A stretch of 64,000 bases of DNA from Lomentospora prolificans (Eukaryota; Ascomycota; Sordariomycetes; Microascales; Microascaceae): NCBI GenBank assembly GCA_029532625.1, contig JARFXM010000010.1:1-64000 (forward strand), read 5' to 3'. Shown one piece after another: positions 21,138 to 33,456 of the stretch (its first letter is position 1; every line of letters begins with the position of its first letter). A program made the position numbers and the translations under genes. A model generated the notes under the pieces. It saw only the letters and a list, made by a program, of their open reading frames with translations, ran no database searches and was not told the origin of the DNA.

Positions 21138-22152
21138 TTACTTGGCGCGGGCCAAGTTGATATCGTACGTTAGTTCCAGAGTAGCCTCCCCGTGACCCTT
21201 CGTAGGCACAAAGTCAACAATTAAATCCTCCTTAACTGCAAAGACAGAATCATCGAGGAGATACTTGCTCTCCCTGTCAAATATCTGCGTGGTTAGGGGA
21301 CTGTAATCGGAATTCCCTGCCTGCTAATTTATCAGCTAGATGTTCCACATAGAGCTAGCTAGTCTGAATGTAACTTACGATTACGTGGATATGTCCCGGT
21401 CGGTATGGGTGCCTGTCGAGCATTTGTAGGAGCTCCCCCGCTGGACCATCGTAAGGCACAGGATATGGGACGGGCCTCAGGCAATACAGCCCATAGTATC
21501 CATTCGCGTCCGTGGTGAAATTTCCTCTCAAGTTCCAGTCAGGTTGGTCAGGGTCCTGTTGCTCATACAATCCATTCGTTGAACACTGCCAGATATCCAC
21601 CTTGACACCGGGAATGGGTTGGCCAGTGGCCGCATCACGGATGATGCCGTGCATGAAAACCACTTCCCCGTCGTCAGGCTTTTTAAGGATGATGCTGGAG
21701 TCATTGGGCGTTGGGGGTGTGTCATTCCTGAAGAAAGGGCCTAGAATTGCGCTCTTTGTCGCCTCGTACGAGGCACCGATCAGAGCATGTTGAGTAATCT
21801 CATCAACAAGACTGTAGTATCGTCAGCCGGCCGGTCAGCTACAAGAGTGGTGTTTTGGACAGCGGTTCGCTTACGATTCAAGCCCAATAACATCACATAG
21901 CAGTTGACCTTCATTCCGACGGTCATTGCTCATCTGACCCGCCCGGTTTACCAGCTGAACAGCCGCCATCCATTCAGAGACTGTAATATCGTTCTCACGA
22001 GCAAAGTCATGAAGATGCTGGATCAGGCTAGCCATGACGGACCGTAGCCTTGGTGATGTCTTTGGTCCAATAGCGTTGATGACATTGCGCGTAAAGTCAG
22101 GGTCATACTTTGACTTCGTCGTCGAAGTGCCGTTCTGTTCCGTGGAAGCCAT
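21138..22152 (-). CDS. Intradiol ring-cleavage dioxygenase (hydroxyquinol/catechol 1,2-dioxygenase)
   Basis: Predicted three exons on the minus strand: 22152-21875, 21811-21379, 21320-21138, 297 residues, matching the usual family length. An N-terminal dimerisation domain (FTRNVINAIGP to VIGLESLVDEI) precedes the catalytic barrel. Non-haem Fe(III) ligands by alignment are Tyr175 (NGLYEQQ), Tyr209 (RPVPYPVPYDGPAG), His233 and His235 (RPGHIH). The 34, 24 and 2 residue spacing resembles hydroxyquinol 1,2-dioxygenase. The GPFFRNDTPP segment is also typical. It cleaves between vicinal hydroxyls to give a muconate or maleylacetate. It is divergently paired with the CoA-transferase gene over a 560-bp promoter. 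Confidence 0.93.
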
Positions 22153-22712
22153 ATCGGTCAAGATATATCGTGGTTCTGTACTGTGATTTTGTTGTCCCTG
22201 GTTTTGTTTTTTTGGATTGGAGTGTTGTCTTTTGCCGTGGAAGTGTTGTTAATAAACCACTAGCGACGAACGTTAAAATATCGTTTCCTGGGCTTAGAAA
22301 TACGACCAGAGGAAGAAATTGGCCATCGCACGCGCGCACTGTAAGAATCTAAGGAAATCTGAGGCATTTTGCCCCTGTTCCGAAGTGCATCGGGAGCTGG
22401 GCGCAGATCCCGGAACCCGCACCCGATACTTTGTTCCTTCGGCTGGTTGCCGACCAACGCCCCACAACCTTAGCGCCCGGCCCGACTCATTTGTAAGGCT
22501 ATACGATGAATCCGTACAAAGTTTTAGATGATCCACACGAATCTACCCTGGTTTATATTAGTAAATGTCGTCGGATTTTCTGAACTTTTGCTTCATTAGA
22601 TAGACCTCGACGGAATCCTCTCGATCCTCCAACGAACAACCACTAACACGCCGTAGCCAATAGGCCCCAAAGCACGAGCCTGAAGCACAGCAATCCGCAT
22701 ATCTCAACCAAT
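22153..22712. promoter_or_regulatory. Shared divergent promoter region
   Basis: 560 bp between the starts of the dioxygenase (minus) and the CoA-transferase (plus). It includes CCGAAGTGCATCGG, a CCG-N8-CGG arrangement at about 22379-22392, one of several GC-rich words that could bind a Zn2Cys6 regulator. Divergent placement suggests co-regulation, by inference. Confidence 0.4.
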
Positions 22713-24605
22713 ATGGCGGGCGATAAGCACAATAACGCGGACTACTCATCTGTCCAAGAAACAAAGCGCCTTCTACAGATGATATGCAATCGATTTTCGA
22801 ACGAGGAACTGTCTCTACCAAAAGCCGTGCTAGAAAACCTTCAAAACGTGGTTTTCACGGCGAGGCGTGACTTGCCCTACTTCCCCATCCCGTTCAAGGA
22901 GACGGAAACCACTGCTGCTCTCAAGGCCGTTGAAGGTAGTGTCGCCAGCTGTCTAGTCGACCTTAAAGCCCAAGCGGCAAGGAAAGCTGCCATTACAGTG
23001 AATCTAGAGAAAACCACTGCGTTTCTATTTCAGACGTATCTCGCTACAGTAGGTGGCTATGGGAAACTAGAACCAGAAGCAAAAGCATATATCAAAGGTA
23101 AAAGCACATAGCCTCTTTTATAGCACGAGCCGAATATTGACACTCACTTAGACACGGATCTGCTGAAAGCGCAGTCTAACCCTTATAGACGTATGTCTGC
23201 AAATCTATACGAAACCAAAACCCCTGGCGAATATTACCATATCCATGGGTCTCTCGAAGCATCACAAACACTGGACATGATTGGCCTTCCACCATTTCGC
23301 GACGACCTCAAGACGCATGACGATATCGTTGCCGTAATAGAAGGCGCAGTTCGGAAGTTCTCGACTACAGAGCTTGAAGAAATGAACGCTGCAAGGGGCC
23401 AGGCTGGCGTCCCTGCCATGAAATATTCCGATTTCATAAAGACACCCCATGTAAGCAACCTGCGATTTTGAATTCTGCTGCCTTTACGTCTCTGAGCCGG
23501 CTCGCAATTGGGGTAACATCACGGTTACCGTACGGAGCTGCCGTGGCTCAGACTGTTGTAGAGGTCCTTCATGCTGATTATATATTAGGGTAAAATTAAT
23601 GAAGGAGCGCTACCGTGGAGTGTGAGCTCTCTAGAAACGATGACGCCTGCGACACCGCTTCCACAAACGGATCCCAGAAGGCCTCTTGCGGGCATCAAGG
23701 TGCTAGAACTCTGCCGAGTCATTGCAGGACCGGTTATGGGGCGAATACTAGCTGAGTATGGCGCGGACGTTCTCAAGGTTACGAGCCCAAACCTATCCGA
23801 CGTGCCCTTTTTCCAAATCGACGTGAACATGGGCAAACACACGGCCGAGCTCGACTTGAAAACGCCAGAGGATAGGAAAACTTTTGAGGCTCTTCTTTGC
23901 GACGTTGACATTGTACTAGATGGCTACCGACCTGGGGCGATCGAAAAGCTAGGGTATGGCGCGAGCAAGCTCCAGGAGATCGCCCAGGCTCGCGGTAAAG
24001 GCATCGTGTACGTCAACGAGAATTGCTTCGGCTATCAAGGTGAATGGGCAGGTCGCCCTGGTTGGCAGCAAATTGCAGACTGTGTGAGTGGCGTTGCATG
24101 GGAGCAAGGCAAGTTTATGGGGTTACAGGAACCCGTTGTCCCTCCATTTCCCATTTCAGACTACGGAACGGGATGCATGGGAGCGATCGCCGCCCTGGTT
24201 GGTTTGTATCACCGTACGACCCGCGGTGGATCCTGGCACGGAAAGACGTCCTTGTTACAGTATGATCTCTTACTATTCAAGGCCGGACTATATCCCGATG
24301 CTGTTGCGAAAATGCTTAAAGACACAATGGAGCCCGAGTTCCTCGCTTTGCGACATGCACATAGTGTTGACCAGATTTCCGGCACCGCACTTCGGGGGCT
24401 GAAAAAGCATTTTCCGGAGTTCTTTTCAGACGACAAGATATTCGAAAAGTGGTTTTCCGAAAAGTACAACGCTGAGATTGTTGCAGTGCGACCGGTTGTG
24501 GAGCTCGAGGGGGCGTTGGTTGAGTTTCAGCGAGCTTCCAGGCCGAATGGGTCAGACTCCGCATCTTGGGACTTTGGCATTAATGGCGATAAGGTTATTA
24601 ACTGA
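22713..24605 (+). CDS. Family III CoA-transferase (CaiB/BaiF type)
   Basis: Predicted three exons: 22713-23097, 23152-23450, 23589-24605, 566 residues. Family features lie mainly in exon 3: LAGIKVLELCRVIAGPVMGRILAEYGADVLKV, then DLKTPEDRK, LDGYRPGAIEKLGYG, and GRPGWQQIADCVSGVAW. HGKTSLLQYDLLLFKAGLYP occurs near the C-terminal third. The long N-terminal half (KRLLQMICNRF, RMSANLYETKTPGEYYHIHGSLE) is typical of the fungal double-length version. These enzymes move CoA between acids without a phosphate step. In this setting it could activate an open-chain product of ring cleavage. That differs from the family I 3-oxoadipate CoA-transferases of the classical pathway. Confidence 0.9.
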
Positions 24606-25272
24606 GCTGTCCAACACACTTTTACCGATGTATAATTCGCCAAAATAGACTAAAATTCGCTTACTTTCTCCTCATTTTAACCTATACTAGAGTAGCTGTC
24701 GGAGTATTAGAATTGAGCTATGGACATCGCAAGCCCACTGCTGGCTGTGAATATTCCTAGTTAAGACATTTCTTTGGATGGATTATTATAATAGCTATTA
24801 GTATTTCCGGGGTGTTCCGACCGTGATTACTATTACACTAGACCAAGATCCAGACGGATCGACATTCTCAAAGTTCCGACACACGAATTCCTGGTTTGAC
24901 GCCTATAATATACATATATCAGGCCACGCCAGGCTGGATTAGACAACGGAAGCGGCGGCATATAATTCGAAGAATTCCCGTGACGTGATGGTGCATCGGG
25001 AAGACAGTGGGTCCCCCTAGCCTGATAGAAGCATGGTATCTTGCTGGTAAACTTTCGTCGCCGGCCCGACAGCTTGTCCCTACCGATCCGAAACCTGCTT
25101 CCGAAGTCTTTCCTGTTCCCACCCTAAGCTTTAGGTCCCTCATTCAGCCTCCAGCTAAGCAGCTTACATCCGTAGTTATCCTGGATATTATGCGCTACGT
25201 AACAATCGTCGGTTCATAATAATCACCAACTCTTACAATTAATAGCACCGCCATCATATTCAACACCACGAG
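24606..25272. other. Intergenic region, promoter of the hydrolase
   Basis: 667 bp with no convincing gene. The short open frames at 24919-25219 on both strands are likely chance. Confidence 0.6.
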
Positions 25273-26254
25273 ATGCCTATCGAAGTAATCAACGGCAAGC
25301 GGCTCTTCACTGTCACTTTCGGGCCCCAACCGGCTGAAAGCAAGAATGCCACTTTCCTTTTTATCCATGGCTTAGGGTCAACCCATTCGTTCTATGTAAA
25401 CCTACTGCCTCGAATCGCGGAGTCTCGGAATTCATGTGTTCTATATGACACATGCGGTGTGTCGAGCCTCCAGCAACATATATCTGGCGAGTACTGACAA
25501 TTCGAGGCTAGGAAGCGGCCAGTCGAAGCACCGCGGAGGGGAGCAGAGCCTGGAGTCGATGGCTGAGGATGTTGAGGAGTTAATGAAGCACTTGAAGCTC
25601 GATAGTTCTCGCACGATTCTGGTGGGCCATTCCATGGGGGGCATGGTGGCTTGCAGAGTCGCATCGAGGCTCAACCATCTTCGAGGTCTGGTTCTTATCG
25701 GCCCAGTTCACCCGTCTCCCACGCTGGGCGACGTATTTACAAAGAGAATGCACACTGTGATGGAGAGTCAGTCGTTTCCCAATTGCTACCCGCCACCTCA
25801 AGGCCGAACTAATAATAGTCATTCAGGTGGGATGGAGCCTCTAGCCGACTCTATTCCGATTTCTGCAACCGGTTCAAAGGCTACTTCAACACAACGAGCT
25901 TTTATTAGGGCCTTGATCTTGTCGCAAGAACCTCAAGGCTACGCATCTCTATGTTCTGTCATCTCGAAGGCGGAAGCACCAGATTACTCCGCGATAAAAT
26001 GCCCCTTACTCATAGTAGCCGGAGGCGATGATAAAACGTGCCCCCTACCCTCTTCTGAGATGATTCTGCAGAGGTAAGTCGCTGTGCTCGTATTATGGTA
26101 ACCCGGTTAGCTGATCGTGTTGTTTCGAAGCGTGGGTACTATCCAATCCCTCAAGGCACTTGAAGTTCTCGATGGCGTGGGTCATTGGCATTGTATTGAG
26201 GCGGGTGATATAGTAGCAGATCTTCTAGTGAATTTTGCCAAATCTCTTGAGTAG
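25273..26254 (+). CDS. Alpha/beta hydrolase, 3-oxoadipate enol-lactonase-like
   Basis: Predicted four exons: 25273-25456, 25512-25766, 25827-26073, 26131-26254, 269 residues. The first splice rebuilds LYDTCGSGQS, and the second removes a 60-nt in-frame intron to give TVMESGMEPLADSIP. The oxyanion segment is FIHGLGST. The nucleophile elbow GHSMGG places Ser at about 102. The acid Asp is in IVAGGDDKTCP, and the His is in GVGHWHCIE near the C-terminus. The cap motif SGMEPLADSIP and AFIRALILSQEPQGYASLC match enol-lactonase-like hydrolases. The likely role is opening a lactone formed after intradiol cleavage. It is convergent with the SnoaL-like gene. Confidence 0.9.
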
Positions 26255-26545
26255 ATACGGAGAATCAACCTCTGATAACATAAATTGTCATCGAAAATAT
26301 AGTGCAATACGCGATGCTTGCTGTGTTCGCAGTTAAAATGTTTTTATTGCCGATCCTCTTTACAAAAAGAAGAATGGAAAGATACAGAGTAATGTCAACC
26401 ACCCCAGCCAGGCCGTATTCGCTTCGCACCTGGATATGGATACAGACAAGGTGGGTATGTTTCAAGCTGGCAGGCACCAGACCCCTAATAACATCTTCAT
26501 TCCTTAAAGCGACAGACTTCAAGAATCTGGGCGGACCTCGTTGGT
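26255..26545. other. Convergent intergenic spacer
   Basis: 290 bp between the stops of the hydrolase and the SnoaL-like gene. Open frames here are shadows without support. Confidence 0.6.
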
Positions 26546-27035
26546 CTACAGCCAAATTTGATAAAACCGCATTTGCCATTTTCCGGATGATGACTTGGCT
26601 AACTGCGCTCTGCCAGCCCACTCCACATCCTTGCTCCCGCCTGTCTTGAGTTGGTAATTTACAAGACCAATAAGCATGAAATCGGTCGCGTCGTTGCCAT
26701 AGGGAAAAATCTGGTAAACCGTGTGCTTCCGCTCCTTAACCAGATCCCACATGGAAATCCTCTGCTTCATAATCTCTGTCCGCTAGTGTAAGCGTTTCTG
26801 CCCTGTGAGTGCGTGCCGCTAATTACGTAGGGCACGTCCTAAGTGGACACATACCATCTCGACCCCGGTTTCTCTTACCAGCCACGATAAAAGTGGCATC
26901 TTCTTCAAACTGGTCGACATAGTTGTCATGATCTCCGGGGGTGTCCGAAATGCGGTAGAAACTCTCCAGAAACTGCACAATTTCGCCATCGATTGTTACG
27001 CCAGGTGGCGTCTTGAAAGAATAGCTTTGGGCCAT
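26546..27035 (-). CDS. SnoaL-like / NTF2-fold protein
   Basis: Predicted two exons, 27035-26855 and 26775-26546, 136 residues. The splice gives GRDEIMKQRISMWDL. Features typical of small SnoaL/NTF2-fold proteins are IVQFLESFYRISDTPG, YVDQFEEDATFIVAG, RKHTVYQIFPYG, LIGLVNYQL and the terminal MRFYQIWL. Such folds serve as cyclases, isomerases or dehydratases on small aromatic or lactone compounds. No catalytic residue can be assigned with confidence. Beside an enol-lactonase, a muconolactone-type isomerisation is one testable role. It has no signal peptide. Confidence 0.8.
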
Positions 27036-30000
27036 TTGGCAGGTCGAAATCTATATGTTAGATTGGCTGAGAAGGGCTCTTGGGAGCAATGAAAAGATAC
27101 AGGCGTACTCAAGAGAGGATGCTGGCTTTACTTTCGACACCCTACGTAATTATACGCCTACTAGCCGGCGAAAGAGCGGCAATCGGGTAGAGGATTTCGG
27201 CTACGGGGTATGTCAGCAACCAGGTGGTGGCCCACACCCATCCATGGATGACACATCGAAGTTACCAACAAGAGTTCCCCGCTGCCGATGCCAGGCCAGC
27301 ATATTAATAAGCCGTGACAATAATATGCTCGCTTCGAAGTCGATGGGCTACTCCGTACAGGCTCAGTGCACTCTTTCATAATCATCAGGAATAGAGCTAT
27401 CTTGTCCAAGGATTAAATCCACACTATATGATAAAAAGTAATACTACCCAGGGGGGTAACTGAATATCGGAGCGATGGATGATGACGATCTGATCTGCAA
27501 AGCCGTGATCAGTGAGTATTCCGTGAAAACCGTGTTTCACCTCCTCTCCTATTCTTGTAACCTCCTATTTGCTACACAAGTATTAGTTTTGTAGCATGTC
27601 GTTGGAAAGTTTATTCTTTCTCCGCAATAACCAGCTTATAAGCAATTAGTTTCCATCCCCATATTAGGAAACAAGCCTTTTCTTATTGTAGACTAGAAGT
27701 AATCGCAATCTTGTCAAGAGAATGTCTGCGTGTCCCATCGAAGTGAAGGAAAACGACCATAGTAGATGTGGTAACTAGCGCGGCGTCTGCAAGGTAGTTA
27801 ACCCAGCCAGCGTTGCTACGAGATTGGGTTCACGAACGTGTGGAGCAATGGACAAGAGAGCATTGAAGAAGTAGCTACTGCAGCACCTGTCGTCATTTAG
27901 CTAGGATATAATGGGCCTAATTTACTTCGGATTCAATGACACTATATTGGCGAGGAACGCTGGAGAGGACACTGACATCTATTGAGCAGAAGAAGACAAC
28001 AATATAGGCAGGGTCCGGCGTCAGATAACTAAGTCACGATTGGTCTGTAACAGCCGATGACGGTTCGGTTCAGAGTTTCTCTCATTTCTACAACAGCGGT
28101 GGCGTTCGGAAGGTATGTACAAAGTGTTTGATGCGAAGTTACGGATCCATGTACAGTATTTGACTTCAGTCATATATAGATGTGTAACCATCGGACGGCT
28201 AGGAATTCAATAATAGAGGGGTCCGAGGCGGTGAGAAAAGAGGACGCCTTCAGCTAACTAAGTGGCTAGGATTGGGTCACTCCTACGTCGCTGAGAACCG
28301 TTACTAGTGGTAGCTAAAATGAAGAGTAAATGAAAGCGGTGGCTAATCCAACTCAGTTGTTCTAGCTAATCATACCATGCTACTACTACTACCTTGAATA
28401 TAAACTGTCTTATTCCTGAGTGAAGAGACTAACTAGCGGAACTATATATATTACAAAGTAACAAGCTCTAAATAACTCTTATGAGAAATACAAGTTTCAA
28501 CGAATAAAAAGGAGTATACCTCAGGGAAGAGTAGCTGGAAGAGCCCTATATGTATTATAATACCAGTACTTTGAAAAAAAAGGCTGCGACTGATCAGAGA
28601 GAACTAACTGGTTAGTCTAGGAGTAGTTTCCTCTAATACTATATTTCGTAGGGTTGGTGCGGTGCGACAGGACACGCCGGAGCGGGTCTGCAAGTGGACT
28701 GGAAACTCGCGCATGTCTTACCAGTGGGTCGCCATGCGTGGCGGCAGTGTAAGATGGAAGCTTTCCTCCTGCTCCCTTCAGGAGCATGCATTCCTGTATT
28801 CTTTTGTCATCCCGTTCGGGCCAAATAGTTTGCTCTGATAAGTAGTACTACTATTCAGAGCCGATTTTCCCAAGTGCTCCGTTCTAGGCGATACAGCGTT
28901 TCTTTTCATTGAATATATGTTTCGCTTTTTACTAAGACCGGGTCCCATCGTTTGAGTGACGTGTTCGCATCAACCACGTTCGACTGACAAGACATTATCA
29001 GGCCCTCAGAGTAGGTTATCCGACTCCTTGTCAGTATAAGTGCACAACTTCAACTTAGCCGTTACTCTCTTTCGTAAATCGATAGGATTCCTTTCTATAG
29101 CCAGTCAAACCTTTTCAGATTAGTTGAAGCTCCAAGGTAAAACTCCTACTTGATTGATCAATTGCTAGATAGTCTCCCCCTAAACTAGGAATCTCTTTCT
29201 TGCCTAATCACATCTAGTGTGACTGCGTGATCTTGCCATAATACCAGTCCCCAACTACTCCCAGTCCAATCGGTATATATGATCCCCTGACTGCGGCGAT
29301 TGTGGCTGCTCACACACTTTCTAACCTTCTTACATTAAGGCATCTCGCATATTGCCTGCCGCCACCTTCCCAGGCAAACAATTTACCCGGCCATGACAGG
29401 GCTCCTGCTACGTTAACTGAGCTTGCTGGACCTCTCCCGTGCCATTGGGAGGCTTGGGGTGACACAGCCGCTCTTATCCTGTCTCCGATAACAAAGTCTA
29501 GATGCATAGCTTCGTTAAACTAGGACAAGGCCAGTAATAATGCCACATCAATCTCCGCCTTGCGGAGGGCCGACTGCGAAATTTCTATTGAGAGTCTTCA
29601 CCTCCACAAGATTCTCGCTGGGAATGCGCGAAATTGATTCATCTCCATGCCTCTCGGTACTAATATCCGATCACTTGAAAGGCGAGGCGAAGAAGCTCGG
29701 TAGAAGCGCTCGCCACTAGCGACGATAAGTGACAGGCTGGCGAGGGAAACGGGGGTGCTAGAAACCGTAGTCTACAGACAATCCTATCTAACCAGGCAGA
29801 ATCCGTATTATTTGAAGCAAGCTCAGGAAGAGATTCTAATTTGGCTCTAGAATAGGGGGAAAACCTCCTTCTGCATTGGACTTGTGCGCTCTGTCCATCG
29901 TCTATTTCTCTAGTGAAAGGGGGTGTCTGTACCGTAAATCTCAAGCTGTCTCTTGCCGAGCATCTCGTCTACCCTCTACAGATAATGCATCCAGGGGCCC

Positions 30001-30540
30001 GTCAGCATCGCGGATTAGAAGCTGACGGGACCGGTAACCAATTGGCGGTAGTCAGAAGTTCAATAGTTTGATGCGTTGGACCTGCAAGCTGACTTGGCGG
30101 AACGAGACAACGTGACTAATAAAACTTGGTAGGCATTGTAAGTGGCTTGAATAGGGAAATTTGCCTCCCTGGTCATGCGTCATGGTTCAGTTAATTGGAT
30201 CGGTTATTTTGGTGGTCAGCACGCTGTTACACTGCTTTAGTGACACAAAGTCTCATTGCGGGACTGTAAGCCCGGCTTGTTGCACAACACCCGGGATCGG
30301 CGCCTCAGGTTTGCGCATCGGCTCTCGACTTCCGCAGGCTGCACAATGCATGCGCTGTTAGCGCGGAATGAAGGGATGTCGTGTTCCGCTCTTTGCCTTG
30401 ATTAATATACTCTGCCTTCGTCTCCATACTGGACGATAGCTTTTTAGAGTCGAGCGCATTGTCTACCCTTAGATACCAAAACCGACCACTATCGATCGCA
30501 TCCACCTCCTAGTTTCTAGACATTCATATATCTGCTAAAC
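27036..30540. other. 3.5-kb gene-free region
   Basis: No supportable gene on either strand. 28380-28640 is AT-rich and poor in open frames. 28650-28870 is GC-richer (GCGACAGGACACGCCGGAGC) without known features. Open frames at 29302-29523 and 29660-29944 overlap others and have no motifs. The stretch probably contains decayed repeats together with the promoter of the following gene. Confidence 0.5.
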
Positions 30541-32960
30541 ATGGTGATTTACATCGAGGAGGAACCCAAGGAGAACGGCTCGCTTGTGATAGCCTCTGTT
30601 AAAGAGTCGTCAAGATACGATGTGGACAGTATTCGAAGGTCCGAATACCCTCTACTCGAAGGTGGGGATCCTTATTTTTGACTATTCTTTCTGAGCACTC
30701 TAGTACGATAGCTAAGCCATATATACTTCTAGGAGCTGACATCTATCTCGATCACACTGGAACTACACTATTTCCTAGGTCGGCTCTGGACAGGTTTGTC
30801 AGGGATGTGACATCGAATCTGTACGGAAATCCACATTCAGAATCGAAATCCTCCCGTCAGTCGACCCTCAGGATAGAGGAAATCCGAAAGCAAGCATTAC
30901 AATTTTTCAATGCTAGCCCAGAGGATTTTGATTTAATATTCGTGCAAAATGCGACAGCTGCAATTAAGCTCGTAGTAGAGGTTCTACAATCGCATGCGGC
31001 AGACTCTGGCGGCTTCTGGTACGGATATCATGCAGACTCACACACAAGCCTAGTTGGTATACGAGAGGTTGCGGCGGCTGGATTCGCATATTTCAGTAAT
31101 GACCGAGAAGTCGAGGACTGGATTGCCCAAGGAACTCTCAACCACGGCCATCAGGGCACAAACCAGATTACCCGTCTATTTGCTTACCCAGGGCAATCCA
31201 ACATGACGGGAAGACGGCTACCGCTCACTTGGCCCGGACTGCTGAGAAAATCGGTCCTCGCCGGTCATAAAAATGTCTACACCCTTCTAGATGCCGCCGC
31301 CCTAGCGTCTACATCGGAGTTGGACCTTTCCAATGCTGAAGAGGCCCCTGATTTTATAGCCCTCAGCTTCTACAAGATTTTCGGGTTCCCCGACCTCGGC
31401 GCCCTCCTAGTGAGGCGCGAGGTTTCGCCTATACTGCAAAGTAGGAAGTATTTTGGCGGAGGAACTGTTGAAATGGTAGTCAATGGCATCTTTTGGCGGT
31501 CTATGCACGCCGGCCAGCCACACGAGTATCTTGAGGATGGCACACTGCCCTTCCACAACATTATAGCTCTTGGCCACGCTCTGACCACCCATAAACAACT
31601 ATACACGTCACAGAAATTGGTATCCCGACATACAGCTCGACTTGCCAGGTATCTGTACGATAACCTTTCAGGGCTTTGTCACTGGGATGGGAGCCCTCTC
31701 TGTGTCATTTACAAGGATCCTAGGGCAGAGTACGGAGACGCCTCAACCACCGGACCTATAATCGCCTTTAACATCCGGTATATTGATGGGGCCTGGGTGA
31801 AGCTCTCCGATGTCGAAAAGATTGCCAATAAACACCACATCCATCTCCGAACAGGTGGCTTATGCAATCCAGGGGGTATAGCGAGTTCTCTTGATCTTGC
31901 CCCTTGGGAATTGTTCAGAAACTACGCGGCAGGCGTCGACTGTGGTCGCGGACCCGCCATTATCGGGGGAAAGCCTTCTGGGGTTGTGCGGGTAAGCCTC
32001 GGGGCAATGAGCAACACGCATGATGTAGACGTGTTTATCGACTTCATGCGGTCTCAATTCCTAAACGTCCGGTCTGACGGAGTCTCACGCTGGGAGCGTG
32101 GTATCCGTATTCCTATCTCTCAGATCATGATATACCCTCTTGATGGTGCTCGTGCCTGGAGAACGCCTGCGGAGTCCTCTTGGCCGATACAATCCTCCGG
32201 CCTGAGATGGGACAGGGAGTGGTTTCTTGTAGATTTGGCGACCCTCAAGGTTCTGACTCGTGAGATGGCGCCTCAACTTATGCTCCTTTATCCAGAAGTC
32301 GACAGTGCCGCCAGACTCTTAAGGATTGACCTCCATAGATCGCTGAGGAACTCTCCTGGCATCGGACTGGATCATATTTGTCTCCCCCTCGAGCATGGAA
32401 AGCGAGCAAGCCAAACTGATCGAGCCAGGTGTGGTGTATGTGGCACTAGGAGACTACGCTTTTCACCGCAAACGGTGATGTATCAGCAGGCTTCAGTCTC
32501 GGGCCAGGTATGTTTCTCCGAAGATGTCGTCAAGTTTTTCTCTTTCGCCATCGGAAGAGATTGTACCGCTGCACGAATCTCCAATCCTGCCTCGGGCGGG
32601 CAAGACAGGATTGTCTTTGCTCCAGAAGAACTACATCGCACCATCATTGTTGAAAATTACGAGCCCCCTTTGGTTGCTTGTGGAACAGCAGGTGACCTTC
32701 CAAGTACGACAACGTCCGTTGCATTCTCCAGCACAGGGGCGGGCGCTGATCGTATGGAATCACACTTCCCACCCTATGAAGGACTGGCCGAGAGTATGCA
32801 AGCGAACATCGTATTAGCCGAGTCGCCAGATGTGGAGAGCGCGAAGCTTCTGTCAGGGTGGCTGTTTATGAGTATAGGTAGACGCTTCTTTGTGGTAAGA
32901 CACCCTAACACCGATCTAGGCTTACATCTACGAACCTATGTTAACACTGCATTATACTAG
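30541..32960 (+). CDS. Molybdenum-cofactor-sulfurase-like protein with incomplete MOSC end
   Basis: Predicted two exons, 30541-30661 and 30733-32960, 782 residues. The splice (intron 30662-30732) yields RRSEYPLLEGADIYLDHTGTTLF, the start of the cysteine-desulfurase-like domain. PLP is expected on the Lys of SFYKIFGFPDLGALLV (about 255). RTGGLCNPGG carries the persulfide Cys region. A MOSC N-terminal barrel follows (ISQIMIYPLDGARAW, GLRWDREWFLVD). The end reads IVLAESPDVESAKLLSGWLFMSIGRRFFVV and stops soon after, before the Cys pair and closing motif usual in MOSC. Family members sulfurate Moco for xanthine dehydrogenase and aldehyde oxidase. This copy may be a diverged paralogue with that domain cut short. 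Confidence 0.85.
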
Positions 32961-33456
32961 TCTGACGCGAACGGCACTACTAGCTCTTACAATATTGCAT
33001 CCGTAACTGGAGACACAGCTGTGCGGGAAAGGCTCTATCCTGGCTTGTCAGGGGCAGGCTTGAGGCATTATAAGCTAGCACAAAGGAGTGGCAACCTGAG
33101 CGAAATGACAGAGATGCTACAAATGAACCTCTTCCGGCGATTTACCCTCACATAGCGCAGCCCTATAGCCCCCCTATTTAGATGTCTTTTGTTATTATCC
33201 ACTAATATCGCTGTTTACCTTTGAAGCTATAGTAACCAAAGCCATAGAACAAAAGTCAATCATTACCTACGCAGGGGGGATTGCTGAGTAAACGCGATTA
33301 GCGCCCTTCAACCTTTACGAAGTAGCTTTAGTCTCACTATTTGGAACCAAGAATAGCGACAGAGAGCCCTGAGAGCGATCTCCTATTAGTCCTAATACTA
33401 ACAATTTCGAAAATTTCGCTATTACAAATTGAGTTCGCTGTGTAGCACAAAGCCAT
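32961..33456. other. Intergenic spacer
   Basis: About 500 bp between the convergent sulfurase-like and RNase T2 genes. I looked here for the missing MOSC end and found no matching motif in any frame. Confidence 0.55.

Noticed and set aside
25767..25826. In-frame 60-nt segment of the hydrolase as coding sequence
   Set aside because: It has GTCAGT, a CTAAT-type branch and CATTCAG, and its removal restores the conserved SGMEPLADSIP motif, so it is treated as an intron.
27055..27381. 108-codon plus-strand frame upstream of the SnoaL-like gene
   Set aside because: Overlaps an antisense frame of similar length, and neither shows motifs.
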